Source: an uncultured Phenylobacterium sp. (GTDB taxonomy: Bacteria; Pseudomonadota; Alphaproteobacteria; Caulobacterales; Caulobacteraceae). Taken from it: a DNA stretch of 22,057 bases. How positions within the stretch are numbered: the first letter of the stretch is position 1; the number at the start of each line of letters is the position of its first letter. The position numbers and the translations under genes were made by a program. The notes below the pieces were generated by a model. It was given only the letters and a program-made list of their open reading frames with translations, was not told where the DNA came from and did not search any database. The stretch is taken from the NCBI GenBank assembly GCA_945952355.1, contig CAMFIW010000004.1, positions 1 through 22,057 on the forward strand. The letters are read 5' to 3'. Below are positions 1 to 7,055 of this stretch, one piece after another.

Positions 1-79
1 CCGCGTTGGCGAGGATGTCGACGCCGCGCAGCATCTTGTCACGCGCGTCGGAAGAGAAATAGACGTCTTTGGCGGCCAT
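1..79 (-). CDS. groEL: GroEL chaperonin, N-terminal fragment (cut by window edge)
   Basis: Only the first 26 codons are present; the gene continues past the left edge. The peptide begins [20 protein letters not shown], a typical alphaproteobacterial GroEL start. GroEL is the 60-kDa cytosolic chaperonin that folds proteins inside a double ring capped by GroES. It lies 53 nt downstream of groES on the same strand, with an AAGAG-type ribosome site just ahead of the ATG, so the two form the usual groESL operon under the shared promoter and CIRCE element upstream of groES. The identification rests on the N-terminal sequence and on gene order. Confidence 0.95.
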   Translation of the reverse strand, partial: MAAKDVYFSSDARDKMLRGVDILANA

Positions 80-132
80 TTTTCTGCTCTTTCAGATGAG
101 GTTGAGGGGAGGAAAGCCGGTCGGGCGGTCGA

Positions 133-420
133 TTATTCGACGACGCCCAGGACGTCGCTTTCCTTCATGATCAGGAGGTCCTGACCGTCGATCTTCACTT
201 CGGTGCCGGACCACTTGCCGAACAGGATCCGGTCGCCCTTCTTGACGTCGAGGGGCTGGACCTTGCCGCTGTCGTCACGGGCGCCGGGGCCCACGGCGAC
301 GACTTCGCCTTCCTGCGGCTTTTCCTTGGCGGTGTCGGGGATGATGATCCCGCCCTTGGTCTTCTCTTCTTCCTCGACGCGCTTCACGAGGACGCGGTCT
401 CCCAGGGGACGAAACGCCAT
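133..420 (-). CDS. groES: GroES co-chaperonin
   Basis: The 95-residue protein has the usual GroES length and begins [20 protein letters not shown]. The mobile-loop segment [19 protein letters not shown] is at about residues 20-38, and the C-terminal half is a conserved beta-barrel containing [10 protein letters not shown] and [14 protein letters not shown]. It forms the heptameric lid of the GroEL folding chamber in the cytosol. The reading frame stays open for 95 more codons upstream, but the ATG at 420 follows a GGAGAGAA ribosome site and matches the family N-terminus, while the upstream stretch contains the CIRCE operator. It is first in the groESL operon. Expression is expected to be heat-induced through HrcA release from CIRCE. 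Confidence 0.97.
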   Translation of the reverse strand: MAFRPLGDRVLVKRVEEEEKTKGGIIIPDTAKEKPQEGEVVAVGPGARDDSGKVQPLDVKKGDRILFGKWSGTEVKIDGQDLLIMKESDVLGVVE

Positions 421-485
421 TGTCTTGTTCTCTCCGTTCAGAACGGTTGGATAATGCTGTCGTGTCGGCAGCCAGTGGCCCGCTG

Positions 486-512
486 TTAGCAGACGGGACC
501 CTTGAGTGCTAA
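486..512 (-). promoter_or_regulatory. CIRCE operator (HrcA binding site) of groESL
   Basis: The 27-bp element has the CIRCE 9-9-9 layout: TTAGCAGAC, a 9-nt spacer and GAGTGCTAA. The consensus is TTAGCACTC-N9-GAGTGCTAA, so the right arm is perfect and the left arm differs at two positions. It lies about 65 nt before the groES start, at the expected transcription start. HrcA repression through CIRCE is established for groESL in many bacteria, including Caulobacter. Confidence 0.9.
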
Positions 513-523
513 CGCCGCGCGGG

Positions 524-552
524 AGGTAGGGAAGCCCCCCTCGGGAGTCAAG
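524..552 (-). promoter_or_regulatory. Predicted groESL promoter
   Basis: Reading leftward, CTTGACT (TTGACT as -35) is followed 17 nt later by a CTACCTC/TACCTC -10-like block. The expected transcription start falls at the edge of or inside the CIRCE element, the usual geometry for HrcA control. The CTTGA core also suits a heat-shock sigma-32 promoter, so one or two overlapping promoters are possible. A GAGTC (GANTC) site overlaps the -35. Confidence 0.55.
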
Positions 553-589
553 CGCGGCAGGATTCAAATCGCCGCGACGCAATTGTCGT

Positions 590-617
590 TTGACCGGCGC
601 GCGGGGCGTTCTAGGGT
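590..617 (+). promoter_or_regulatory. Predicted promoter of the secreted protein at 656
   Basis: TTGACC at 590-595 is followed 16 nt later by TAGGGT within CTAGGGTC. This resembles the alphaproteobacterial housekeeping pattern (TTGAC then a CTA-type -10). It would give a leader of about 30 nt before the ATG at 656. Confidence 0.45.
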
Positions 618-655
618 CCGCGCCGAGGGATTTAACGATTTCAAGGATATCGATA

Positions 656-1078
656 ATGCGCCGCGTCTTCGCGCTCGCCGCCCTGTCCGTCCTGGCCAGC
701 GCCACCGTCGCCCATGCCGAGAACTGGGTGGGTTACTCCACCGTAGACCCGGCCCGGAACATCCAGTGGTCCTATGACTCCGACTACTCCTACCGCGACG
801 CGCAGTCGAAGCGCGTGGTGGTGCTGACGGCCGTGGGCAAGGTTGGCGCGACACCGCGCATGGGCCCCTCGGCGCCCGGCGCCGCGGACGGCGTGGGCTC
901 GCTGGTCGCCCTGGACTGCAAGGCGGGCAACGAGATCCTGATCGCCGGCTACTCGCCGAAGAAGGCGCTCGACGTGCCGGCCGCCTGGCGCGGGACCACG
1001 CCGAAGAAGGTCGACGGCGACGACGCGGTCCTGCTGTCCAAGGCCTGCGAAGGCGCGGACAAGCTGCCCGTCAAATAA
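656..1078 (+). CDS. Small secreted protein, adhesin-E-like pattern
   Basis: This 140-residue protein starts with a clear Sec signal peptide ([21 protein letters not shown], cleaved near residue 21), so it should be periplasmic or outside the cell. The mature part opens with [20 protein letters not shown], has a central beta-rich [11 protein letters not shown], then [16 protein letters not shown] and a final SKACEG. A Trp near the start, a YD-S pair, a DC pair and a final C resemble the pattern of surface-adhesin protein E-like domains; this is by eye and tentative. The two mature cysteines could pair in the periplasm. The ATG at 656 follows an AAGGA ribosome site; the frame extends upstream to 590, but that part overlaps the promoter and lacks a signal sequence. 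Function is unknown. It is divergent from groESL. Confidence 0.8.
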   Translation: MRRVFALAALSVLASATVAHAENWVGYSTVDPARNIQWSYDSDYSYRDAQSKRVVVLTAVGKVGATPRMGPSAPGAADGVGSLVALDCKAGNEILIAGYSPKKALDVPAAWRGTTPKKVDGDDAVLLSKACEGADKLPVK

Positions 1079-1145
1079 GGCTGCTGACAGATCCGGGATC
1101 GGGCGGGCCTAGCTTGCGGTCGAAATCGCGAGAAAAGGACCTGTC

Positions 1146-1532
1146 ATGCTCGACCATATCGGATTGACCGTCACCGACTTCGGCCGGGCCCGGCGCTTCT
1201 TCGACGCCGCGCTGGAGCCGCTCGGCATCGGCATCGTCATGGAGGTCACGGCCGAGCAGACCGGCGGCGACCCCTATATCGGCTACGGATCGGGCGGGAA
1301 GCCGTACTTCTGGATCGGGACCGGCGGCCCGCCCACCGGGCGGCTGCACGTCGCGCTGACCGCCCACGACCGGGCCGGCGTCGACGCCTTCTACGCGGCG
1401 GCCATGGCCAATGGCGGGCGGGACAACGGTCCGCCGGGGATCCGCGCCCACTATCATCCCAGCTACTACGGCGCCTTCGTGCTCGATCCGGACGGGCACA
1501 ATATCGAGGCGGTCTGTCACGCGCCCGAGTGA
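1146..1532 (+). CDS. VOC family (glyoxalase/bleomycin-resistance fold) protein
   Basis: The 128-residue protein begins MLDHIGLTVTDFGRARRFFD and ends FVLDPDGHNIEAVCH, the classic start and end of a single vicinal-oxygen-chelate unit. Likely metal ligands are His4, a His in LHVALTAHD and Glu in GHNIEAV. Members of this fold include glyoxalase I, ring-cleavage dioxygenases and antibiotic-binding proteins, and the sequence does not say which substrate is used. The start has an AAAGGA ribosome site 6 nt upstream. It stands alone and is convergent with modC, separated by only 3 nt. The fold is secure; the reaction is not. Confidence 0.88.
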   Translation: MLDHIGLTVTDFGRARRFFDAALEPLGIGIVMEVTAEQTGGDPYIGYGSGGKPYFWIGTGGPPTGRLHVALTAHDRAGVDAFYAAAMANGGRDNGPPGIRAHYHPSYYGAFVLDPDGHNIEAVCHAPE

Positions 1533-1535
1533 GGC

Positions 1536-2273
1536 TTAACCCTCGCCGTCGAGCCCGGCGCGCAGGGCGGCGAGGGCCAGGCGGTCGCGCTCCGGCCCGC
1601 TGAGGCCGGCGAGCCGCGCCTCGGCGTCGCGCCGGTCGGCGGGTTCGACACGGCCATCGCGCAGCACCAGCACCCGGTCGGCGAGGCGGTCGATCTCGTC
1701 GCGGGCGTGGCTGACATAGATGACTGGCACGGCCAGGCTGCGGTGCAGGCTCTCAAGATAGGGCAGGATCTCGGCCTTGGCCGCGGCGTCGAGACTGGAG
1801 AGCGGTTCGTCCATCAGCAGCAGGCGCGGGCGGGCGAGCAGGGCGCGGCCGAGCGCCACCCGCTGGCGCTCCCCGCCGGACAGGGCGCCGACGCCGCGCG
1901 ACAGCAGGGGCTCCAGTCGCAACAGGGTGACGGTCTCGGCCAGGGCGACCGGGTCGACCCCGCCCGATCGACGGGCGCCGTAGGCGAGGTTGTCGCGCAC
2001 GGACAGGTGAGGCAGCAAGCTCGCCTCCTGGAAGACGTAGCCGATCTCGCGTCGGTGGGTGGGGACGAAGCCGCCGCCGCCCTGCCAGATCGTGTCGCCG
2101 ATCCGCACCTCGCCCTCCAGCCGCAGGAGGCCGGCGATGGCGCGCACCAGGCTGGTCTTGCCGGAACCGGACGGGCCGGTGAGCGCGGTGATCCCCGCCG
2201 CTGGCGCCTCGAAGGCGACATCGAGGGCGACCGGGCCTACCCGGCCTTTCAGGCGGACGGCGACCCCGCTCAT
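1536..2273 (-). CDS. modC: Molybdate ABC transporter ATP-binding protein, short form without Mop domain
   Basis: The 245-residue ABC ATPase energises molybdate import at the inner membrane. Walker A GPSGSGKT is at residues 33-40, the Q-loop FQE at about 81, the signature LSGGERQR at 131-138, Walker B LLLMDEP at about 151-157, the D-loop SSLD at 159-162 and the switch His at 189. All ATPase elements are intact. The protein ends about 35 residues after the last ABC motifs. Typical ModC proteins are about 350 residues and carry a C-terminal TOBE/Mop molybdate-binding domain, which is absent here. The ATG overlaps the modB stop by 4 nt (ATGA), so it is the third gene of modABC and translationally coupled. 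The function is assigned from the operon and the family; the ATPase domain alone would only say importer subunit. Confidence 0.93.
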   Translation of the reverse strand: MSGVAVRLKGRVGPVALDVAFEAPAAGITALTGPSGSGKTSLVRAIAGLLRLEGEVRIGDTIWQGGGGFVPTHRREIGYVFQEASLLPHLSVRDNLAYGARRSGGVDPVALAETVTLLRLEPLLSRGVGALSGGERQRVALGRALLARPRLLLMDEPLSSLDAAAKAEILPYLESLHRSLAVPVIYVSHARDEIDRLADRVLVLRDGRVEPADRRDAEARLAGLSGPERDRLALAALRAGLDGEG

Positions 2274-2932
2274 GGGCGCCGCGTCCCGGTGCGCTCGAGT
2301 AGCAGCATAGCCAGCATGACGGCGAAGGCGAAGGCGATCAGACCGGCGGCGAGTTTGTGGGCTTCGCCGAACTGCAGGCTCTCGACGAGCTGGTAGATGC
2401 GGGTCGACACTACCTCGGTCTTGCCGGGAACAGCGCCGCCGATCATCAGGACCACTCCGAATTCGCCGACCGTGTGGGCGAAGACCAGGATGGCGGCCCC
2501 CAGGAATCCACGCCGCGCCATCGGCAGGGCTACGCTGAGGAAAGCGTCCCACGGGGTGGCGCGCAAAGTGGCGGCGACCTCCATCGGGCGCTCGCCCATG
2601 GCCTCGAAGGCGGCGCGGATCGGCTGGACGGCGAAGGGCAGGGAATAGACCATCGAGCCAATCACCAGGCCCTCGAAGGTGAAGGCCAGGGTGCGGATTC
2701 CGAACGGATGCAGCAGGGCCATCATGGGGCTCTGGGGCGCCAGCAGGATCAGCAGGTAGAAGCCGAGGACCGTCGGCGGCAGGACGATCGGCAGGGAGGC
2801 GACCGCCGCGACGATCTCCTTCCACCAGGTCCTGCGACGCGCCAGCCACCAGGCCAGGGGCGTGGCGAGCACCAGCAGCAGGACCGTGGTGACGGCCGCG
2901 AGCCGGACGGTGGTCCAGATGACGTCCAGCAA
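2270..2932 (-). CDS. modB: Molybdate ABC transporter permease
   Basis: The 220-residue membrane protein has about five hydrophobic helices and is the usual ModB size. The EAA loop that docks on ModC is visible as [20 protein letters not shown] (about residues 118-137), followed by [14 protein letters not shown], a hallmark of ModB and CysT-type permeases. The start is a TTG at 2932, 6 nt beyond the modA stop. A GAGG lies about 13 nt upstream inside the end of modA, so initiation probably depends on coupling to modA translation. The C-terminus overlaps modC by ATGA. It forms the channel for molybdate (possibly tungstate) delivered by ModA. Confidence 0.95.
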   Translation of the reverse strand: MLDVIWTTVRLAAVTTVLLLVLATPLAWWLARRRTWWKEIVAAVASLPIVLPPTVLGFYLLILLAPQSPMMALLHPFGIRTLAFTFEGLVIGSMVYSLPFAVQPIRAAFEAMGERPMEVAATLRATPWDAFLSVALPMARRGFLGAAILVFAHTVGEFGVVLMIGGAVPGKTEVVSTRIYQLVESLQFGEAHKLAAGLIAFAFAVMLAMLLLERTGTRRP

Positions 2933-2938
2933 GGGGGT

Positions 2939-3712
2939 TTAAGGAACCTCGTAGCCGTAGCGCTTGATCACGGCCCGGGCGGCCGGCGACTTCAGATAGT
3001 CCAGAAACGCCCTGGCCGCCGGGTTTTTCTCGCCGGTCTTGAGCTGAACGGCCTGTTGGGTGATCGGCGAATGGTCGGCCTTGGGCACCAGCCATTGCGA
3101 GCCGGCCTTGTCGTCGATGACCTGGGACAGGGCCACGAAGCCCACTTCGGCGGCGCCGGTCTGGACGAACTGGTAGGCCTGGGTGATCGACGTGCCCATG
3201 ACGATCTTGGGCTTAAGCTGGTCGGAGAGGCCGAGCTTTTTCAGCGTCTCCACGGCGGCGACGCCGTAGGGCGCGGCGGCGGGATCGGCGATCGAGAGCT
3301 TGTTGAACGACCCCTTCGCCAGGATCGATCCTCTTGGGTCAACAAGGCCCGGCGTCTTGGAGTAGAGAACCAATCGGCCGAGCGCGTAGGTGAAGCGGGT
3401 CTTGGGCACGGCCAGCCCGTCCTGTTCGGCCTTCACCGGGCGCTCGGCGTCGGCGGAGAGGAAGACCTCATAGGGCGCCCCGTGGGCGATCTGGGTGTAG
3501 AACTGGCCCGACGACCCGAAGCTGAGATTGGCGGTATGGCCGGTCTTGGCCTTGAAGCCCGCGGCGATCTCCTTGGCCGGCTCGGTAAAATTGGCCGCGA
3601 CCGCGACCGAGACCTCGGCCGCCAGGGCCTGGCCGCCGGCCAGCAGCACCGCGCAGGCCGCGAGCGCCGCGGTTCGCAGCCAACCGCCGGCCGTCTTGAG
3701 ATCGAAACCCAT
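2939..3712 (-). CDS. modA: Molybdate-binding periplasmic protein
   Basis: This 257-residue solute-binding protein starts with a signal peptide ending AGGQALA, followed by AEVSVAVAANFTEPAKEIAA, the characteristic start of mature ModA. FGSSGQFYTQI and the conserved GAPYEVFLSADAERP segment follow, then GAAEVGFVALSQV near the C-terminus. It captures molybdate in the periplasm for ModBC. Two in-frame ATGs exist, at 3724 and 3712. The inner one is preferred because GAGGG lies 5 nt before it, while the outer one has no ribosome site and would put the Mo-box almost on the start codon. It is first in modABC, and a Mo-box-like palindrome lies 18 nt upstream of the chosen ATG. Confidence 0.95.
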   Translation of the reverse strand: MGFDLKTAGGWLRTAALAACAVLLAGGQALAAEVSVAVAANFTEPAKEIAAGFKAKTGHTANLSFGSSGQFYTQIAHGAPYEVFLSADAERPVKAEQDGLAVPKTRFTYALGRLVLYSKTPGLVDPRGSILAKGSFNKLSIADPAAAPYGVAAVETLKKLGLSDQLKPKIVMGTSITQAYQFVQTGAAEVGFVALSQVIDDKAGSQWLVPKADHSPITQQAVQLKTGEKNPAARAFLDYLKSPAARAVIKRYGYEVP

Positions 3713-3730
3713 CGCCACCCTCATTCACCA

Positions 3731-3755
3731 CGTTATGTAGGCTCGCTTTATAACG
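3731..3755 (-). promoter_or_regulatory. Mo-box-like operator of modABC (ModE-type)
   Basis: The site is a perfect inverted repeat, CGTTAT-N13-ATAACG, 25 bp long. It closely resembles the ModE/MopA box (CGnTATATA-N6-TATATnACG, 24 bp). A TTATAA inside it could be the modA -10, so a bound regulator would block transcription when molybdenum is plentiful. No modE gene is visible in the window, so the regulator would be encoded elsewhere. Confidence 0.75.
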
Positions 3756-3852
3756 GGCCTTGGGCAGGGAGCGGAAGCGTCCGGACAGGTTTCGCGCCCG
3801 GGGTTTCGCGAACGGCCTTGGCTCGCCGGGTCGGCGCCGCCAGCCTGCGGCG

Positions 3853-4590
3853 ATGAGGTGGTTCCGAAACCTGGCGATCGGCGTGCTGGCCTTGGTGGTC
3901 CTGGCGGTGGTCGCCTACTGCACGCCCTATCCGCTGTTCGCGCATCACTACGCCCATGGGCGGTTCGACCTCTGGTCCGACCGGGCGATCGATGAGGCCG
4001 GCGCGGCCCGCGTGCTGGATGACGCCCAGCGGCGCATCACACGCTCCGCCCTGGACGACGGGCGCCAGCGCTTCCGGGTGTTCGTCTGCAACGACAACTG
4101 GAAGCTCGCCCTCTATTCGGGCAGGGGCCAGGGCGGCATGGGCGGGGCGACCGACGTCTACCTGACCCGTAACATCTATCTGCGCGAGGCGGATCTCTCG
4201 ACCAACCGACTGGTCCCGGCCCATCCCGGGCGCGCGCCGATGGGCGACCGGCCGCTCAGCTACTACATCGCCCACGAGGCGACCCACGTCCTGGAGAGCC
4301 GGGCGCTGGGGCGGCTGATGAGCCTGCGCTACCCGACCTGGATGCGAGAGGGCTACGCCGACTATGTGGGCAAGGCCGGCCAGTTCGACGTGGAGGCCAA
4401 CCTCGCGGCCCTGAAGGCCGGCGACCGGTCGATGGATCCCAGGGCGAGCGGGCTCTATCGGCGCTATCAACTGGCCGTGGCCTATGAGCTCGACGCCGAG
4501 CACGTAAGCGTGCGTCAGATGTTCGACAGTCGCGCGCCAGAGGATCAGGTGCTGGCGCGACTGCGGGCCGATCCGAATTTCGGGCGCTAG
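3853..4590 (+). CDS. Membrane-anchored putative zinc metalloprotease (HEXXH)
   Basis: The 245-residue protein has one N-terminal transmembrane helix (about residues 7-22, AIGVLALVVLAVVAYC), with the remainder probably in the periplasm. IAHEATHVLESR contains HEXXH at 141-145, and WMREGYADY provides a Glu at 166. HEXXH plus a Glu some 20 residues later is the gluzincin arrangement (peptidase MA/M1-like), so a zinc-dependent peptidase is inferred; the substrate is unknown. A single Cys lies at 79 (VFVCNDNW). The ATG at 3853 was chosen because it is directly followed by the membrane helix; the 31 upstream codons are Arg-rich and lie in the modA promoter region. No strong ribosome site is visible. 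It is divergent from modABC and has no co-transcribed neighbour. Confidence 0.8.
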   Translation: MRWFRNLAIGVLALVVLAVVAYCTPYPLFAHHYAHGRFDLWSDRAIDEAGAARVLDDAQRRITRSALDDGRQRFRVFVCNDNWKLALYSGRGQGGMGGATDVYLTRNIYLREADLSTNRLVPAHPGRAPMGDRPLSYYIAHEATHVLESRALGRLMSLRYPTWMREGYADYVGKAGQFDVEANLAALKAGDRSMDPRASGLYRRYQLAVAYELDAEHVSVRQMFDSRAPEDQVLARLRADPNFGR

Positions 4591-4683
4591 GCGTCGGCGT
4601 CAGCCGGCCTCGACCGTCTTCCAGAAAATGTCGGAGCCTTCCCCCCCCTGGAGCGGGCGCTTCGAGCCCCCATCTGTGCGCCC

Positions 4684-4779
4684 ATGTCCACGCTGATGAA
4701 ACTCCTCCCCGAACTGCTGGCGCTGGCGACGGCGCTCGCCTTCGTCGTGGTCGGCTCGCCGGGCACGATCCTGAGCTGA
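4684..4779 (+). CDS. Possible 31-residue membrane microprotein
   Basis: A short frame encodes MSTLMKLLPELLALATALAF followed by VVVGSPGTILS. It consists of one hydrophobic helix with a short polar tail. Nearly every third codon position is G or C, as in real genes of this genome. However, no convincing ribosome site lies just upstream, and GC-rich DNA gives such frames by chance. It sits in the 365-nt gap between the protease gene and the acyl-CoA dehydrogenase gene. If real, it would be a small inner-membrane peptide of unknown role. Confidence 0.35.
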   Translation: MSTLMKLLPELLALATALAFVVVGSPGTILS

Positions 4780-4872
4780 CGTTCCGGCGGCTGTCCGCCT
4801 CCCTGAAAAGCCGCCCCCGCGCCCTGCATCCGCCCCCGGAGGCGGAGCCTTCGGCGTGCGCGCGAAAAACGT

Positions 4873-4902
4873 TCAAACGCTTGTTTGATTTCCGTACCGG
4901 AA
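4873..4902 (+). promoter_or_regulatory. PsrA-like palindrome plus adjacent inverted repeat upstream of the acyl-CoA dehydrogenase
   Basis: TCAAACGCTTGTTTGA (4873-4888) is a perfect 6-4-6 inverted repeat. Its core CAAAC-N4-GTTTG fits the motif [GC]AAAC-N2-4-GTTT[GC] known for the TetR-family fatty-acid regulator PsrA. Immediately after it, TTCCGTACCGGAA (4890-4902) is a second inverted repeat (5-3-5). Both lie 54-83 nt before the ATG. The rest of the 365-nt gap (4591-4955) shows only the small frame at 4684 and a weak GC hairpin near 4828. Confidence 0.55.
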
Positions 4903-4955
4903 TGCGCCAAAACTGTCGCCCAGACGAACGGCCAACAACGACTGGGAGAGACGAG

Positions 4956-6287
4956 ATGAGCGAGACGCTAAACAAGGCCCAAGACCGGGCGCAGTCCAGC
5001 TTCAACCTAAACCCCCAGGACGAGCTCAACGACCTGCGGATGTCGGCCAAGGCGCTGCCGCTGCTGAACCAGGTGAAGACGTTCATCGCCGAGGTGGTGA
5101 ACCCCATGTCGGCCGAGTTCGAACGGCTCGGGGAAGGCAAGACCGACATCTGGTCGTACGCGCCCGGCCAGCTCGAAGTGCTGGAAGCCGCCAAGGACAA
5201 GGCCAAGGCCGAGGGTCTGTGGAACTTCTTCCTGCCCAACGCCGAGACCGGCGAAGGCCTGTCGAACCTCGACTACGCCTATATCGCGGTCGAGCTGGGC
5301 AAGAACCGCATGGCGTCGGAAACGATGAACTGCGCCGCCCCCGACACCGGCAACATGGAAGTGCTGGAACGCGTCGGCACGCCCGAACAGAAGAAGAAGT
5401 GGCTTGAACCGCTGCTGCGCGGTGAAATCCGCTCGGCCTTCGCCATGACCGAGCTGAACTCGGCCTCTTCGGACGCCAAGAACGTCAACACCCGCGCGAC
5501 CCTGGTGGGCGACGAGTACGTGATCAACGGCGAGAAGCACTACATCTCCGGCGCCGGCGATCCGCGCTGCAAGGTCATGATCACCATGGTGCAGACCAAC
5601 CCGGATGGTCCGCCGAACCTGCGCCAGTCGCAGATCCTGGTTCCCACCGACACCCCCGGGGTGAAGATCATCGGTCCGCAGCACGTGTTCGGCGATCCCG
5701 ATGCGCCGCACGGCCACATGCACATCGTGTTCGACAACGCCCGCGTGCCGGCCTCGAACATGCTGCTCGGCGAAGGCCGCGGCTTCGAGATCAGCCAATT
5801 GCGCCTCGGCCCGGGCCGCATCCACCACTGCATGCGCGCCATCGGTTCGGCCGAGAAGGCGCTGGACCTGATGGTCACCCGCGGCCTCACCCGGACCGCC
5901 TTCGGCAAGCCGCTCGTTCAGCTTGGCGGCAATATCGAGCTCATTTCCCGCGCCCGCATCGACATCGAGGCCATGCGCCTGATGGTGCTCAAGGCCGCCA
6001 AGGCGATGGACGTCCTGGGTAACCAGGAAGCTCGCGTCTGGATCCACATGGTCAAGGCCATGATCCCGGTCCGGGTCTGCGAGATCATCGACCAGGCGAT
6101 CCAGATGCACGGCGCGCTCGGCGTGTCGCAGCACACCCCGCTGGCCCGTATGTACGCGAACACCCGCACCCTGCGGATCGCGGACGGCCCGGACGAAGTG
6201 CACCACATGGTGGTCGGCCGCAACGAGCTGCGGCAGTACCGCGAGATGCCCCGCGATCCTGGCGAGACCTCGATCTTCCGGCACTAG
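4956..6287 (+). CDS. Acyl-CoA dehydrogenase family protein
   Basis: The 443-residue flavoenzyme should oxidise an acyl-CoA to the trans-2-enoyl-CoA in the cytosol, passing electrons to ETF. Helical N-terminus: about 1-160. AFAMTE (161-166), the acyl-CoA dehydrogenase signature, opens the beta domain, with INGEKHYISGAGDPRCKV following. The C-terminal domain carries RTAFGKPL (313-320) and QMHGALGVSQHTPLARMYAN (383-402), which contribute to FAD binding. Where many family members have the catalytic Glu in a Y-E-G motif, this protein has RIADGPDEVHH (Asp410), as in ACAD10/11-like enzymes; an Asp base is inferred. The ATG at 4956 follows GGGAGAG; the frame extends upstream to 4881 but that part overlaps the operator. 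Chain-length preference is not visible. A TauE/SafE gene follows after 6 nt. Confidence 0.93.
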   Translation: MSETLNKAQDRAQSSFNLNPQDELNDLRMSAKALPLLNQVKTFIAEVVNPMSAEFERLGEGKTDIWSYAPGQLEVLEAAKDKAKAEGLWNFFLPNAETGEGLSNLDYAYIAVELGKNRMASETMNCAAPDTGNMEVLERVGTPEQKKKWLEPLLRGEIRSAFAMTELNSASSDAKNVNTRATLVGDEYVINGEKHYISGAGDPRCKVMITMVQTNPDGPPNLRQSQILVPTDTPGVKIIGPQHVFGDPDAPHGHMHIVFDNARVPASNMLLGEGRGFEISQLRLGPGRIHHCMRAIGSAEKALDLMVTRGLTRTAFGKPLVQLGGNIELISRARIDIEAMRLMVLKAAKAMDVLGNQEARVWIHMVKAMIPVRVCEIIDQAIQMHGALGVSQHTPLARMYANTRTLRIADGPDEVHHMVVGRNELRQYREMPRDPGETSIFRH

Positions 6288-6293
6288 GTTCTG

Positions 6294-7055
6294 ATGGGCT
6301 CCTGGACCGCGGCCTATGTGCTGGCCGCGGTCCTGATCACTTCGGCATTGTCTGGCGCCATCGGCATGGCCGGTGGCGTCATTCTCATGAGCGCGCTCGC
6401 CCTGGTGATGCCGGCCGCGCCCGCGATCGCCCTGCACGGGCTGGTCCAACTCGGCTCCAACGGCTGGCGGATCGCGATCCACCGCAGGCACGTGCGCTGG
6501 CGCGTGGTGGGCGTCTATGTGCTGGGCGCCCTGGCCACCATGGCCGCCTTCACCCTGATCGCCTTTTCACCCTCGCGGCTGTTCATCTTCCTGGCGCTCG
6601 GCCTGATGCCGATCATCGTCTGGCTGCCCGAGCGCTGGATCCGGCTGGACGCCAATCGTCCGCCCCACGCCCTGGTCGCCGGGATCGCCTCGACCACGCT
6701 CAGCCTGACGGCCGGGGTGAACGGCGCCTTCAACGATCTGTTCTTCATCCGCACCGACATGACCCGCCACGAGGTGATCTCGACCAAGGCGGCGGTGCAG
6801 GTGTTCGGCCATCTGGCCAAGGTGGTGTTCTACGGCGCGCCCTTGATGTCGCTGGCGGCGACGCCCGGCGGGCCGCCTGCCTGGTTGCCACTCGCCGCCC
6901 TGCCGATGTCGATGGTCGGCGCGCTTCTGGGCTCGCTGGCGCTGGACCGGATGAGCGACGCCAATTTCCGCGATATCCGCCGCTGGCTGATCACCGGGGT
7001 GGGGGCGCTGAACCTGGTCCAAGCCGCGCGGATCATCCTGCACGCCCAAGGCTGA
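6294..7055 (+). CDS. TauE/SafE-type sulfite or organoanion exporter, copy 1
   Basis: The 253-residue polytopic protein has about seven to eight hydrophobic segments. It carries the TauE/SafE landmarks GMAGGVILM near residue 24 and LTAGVNGAFNDLFFIR in the second half. The family moves sulfite, sulfoacetate or other organosulfur and carboxylate anions across the inner membrane; the substrate here cannot be read. It starts 6 nt after the acyl-CoA dehydrogenase stop with a weak AGG ribosome site, so it is probably co-transcribed. Its last 23 nt overlap the end of the convergent LysR gene. It is clearly paralogous to the second TauE gene at 8264: about half the aligned residues match by eye, including WLP--WI-LDA-RP and TKAA-QVF-HLAK---YGAPL. 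Confidence 0.88.
   Translation: MGSWTAAYVLAAVLITSALSGAIGMAGGVILMSALALVMPAAPAIALHGLVQLGSNGWRIAIHRRHVRWRVVGVYVLGALATMAAFTLIAFSPSRLFIFLALGLMPIIVWLPERWIRLDANRPPHALVAGIASTTLSLTAGVNGAFNDLFFIRTDMTRHEVISTKAAVQVFGHLAKVVFYGAPLMSLAATPGGPPAWLPLAALPMSMVGALLGSLALDRMSDANFRDIRRWLITGVGALNLVQAARIILHAQG

Noticed and set aside
2357..3856. 499-codon rightward frame across modB and modA
   Set aside because: It is antisense to two confidently identified genes, has low-complexity Gln/Gly/Arg composition and crosses the Mo-box.
4587..4910. 107-codon leftward frame in the gap before the acyl-CoA dehydrogenase
   Set aside because: It is Arg/Gly/Ser-rich with no motif, and it covers the operator region.
5007..6491. 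Very long open frame (494 codons) antisense to the acyl-CoA dehydrogenase
   Set aside because: Its product is rich in Arg, His, Gly and Asp without any recognisable domain, as expected for a mirror frame of a GC-rich gene.
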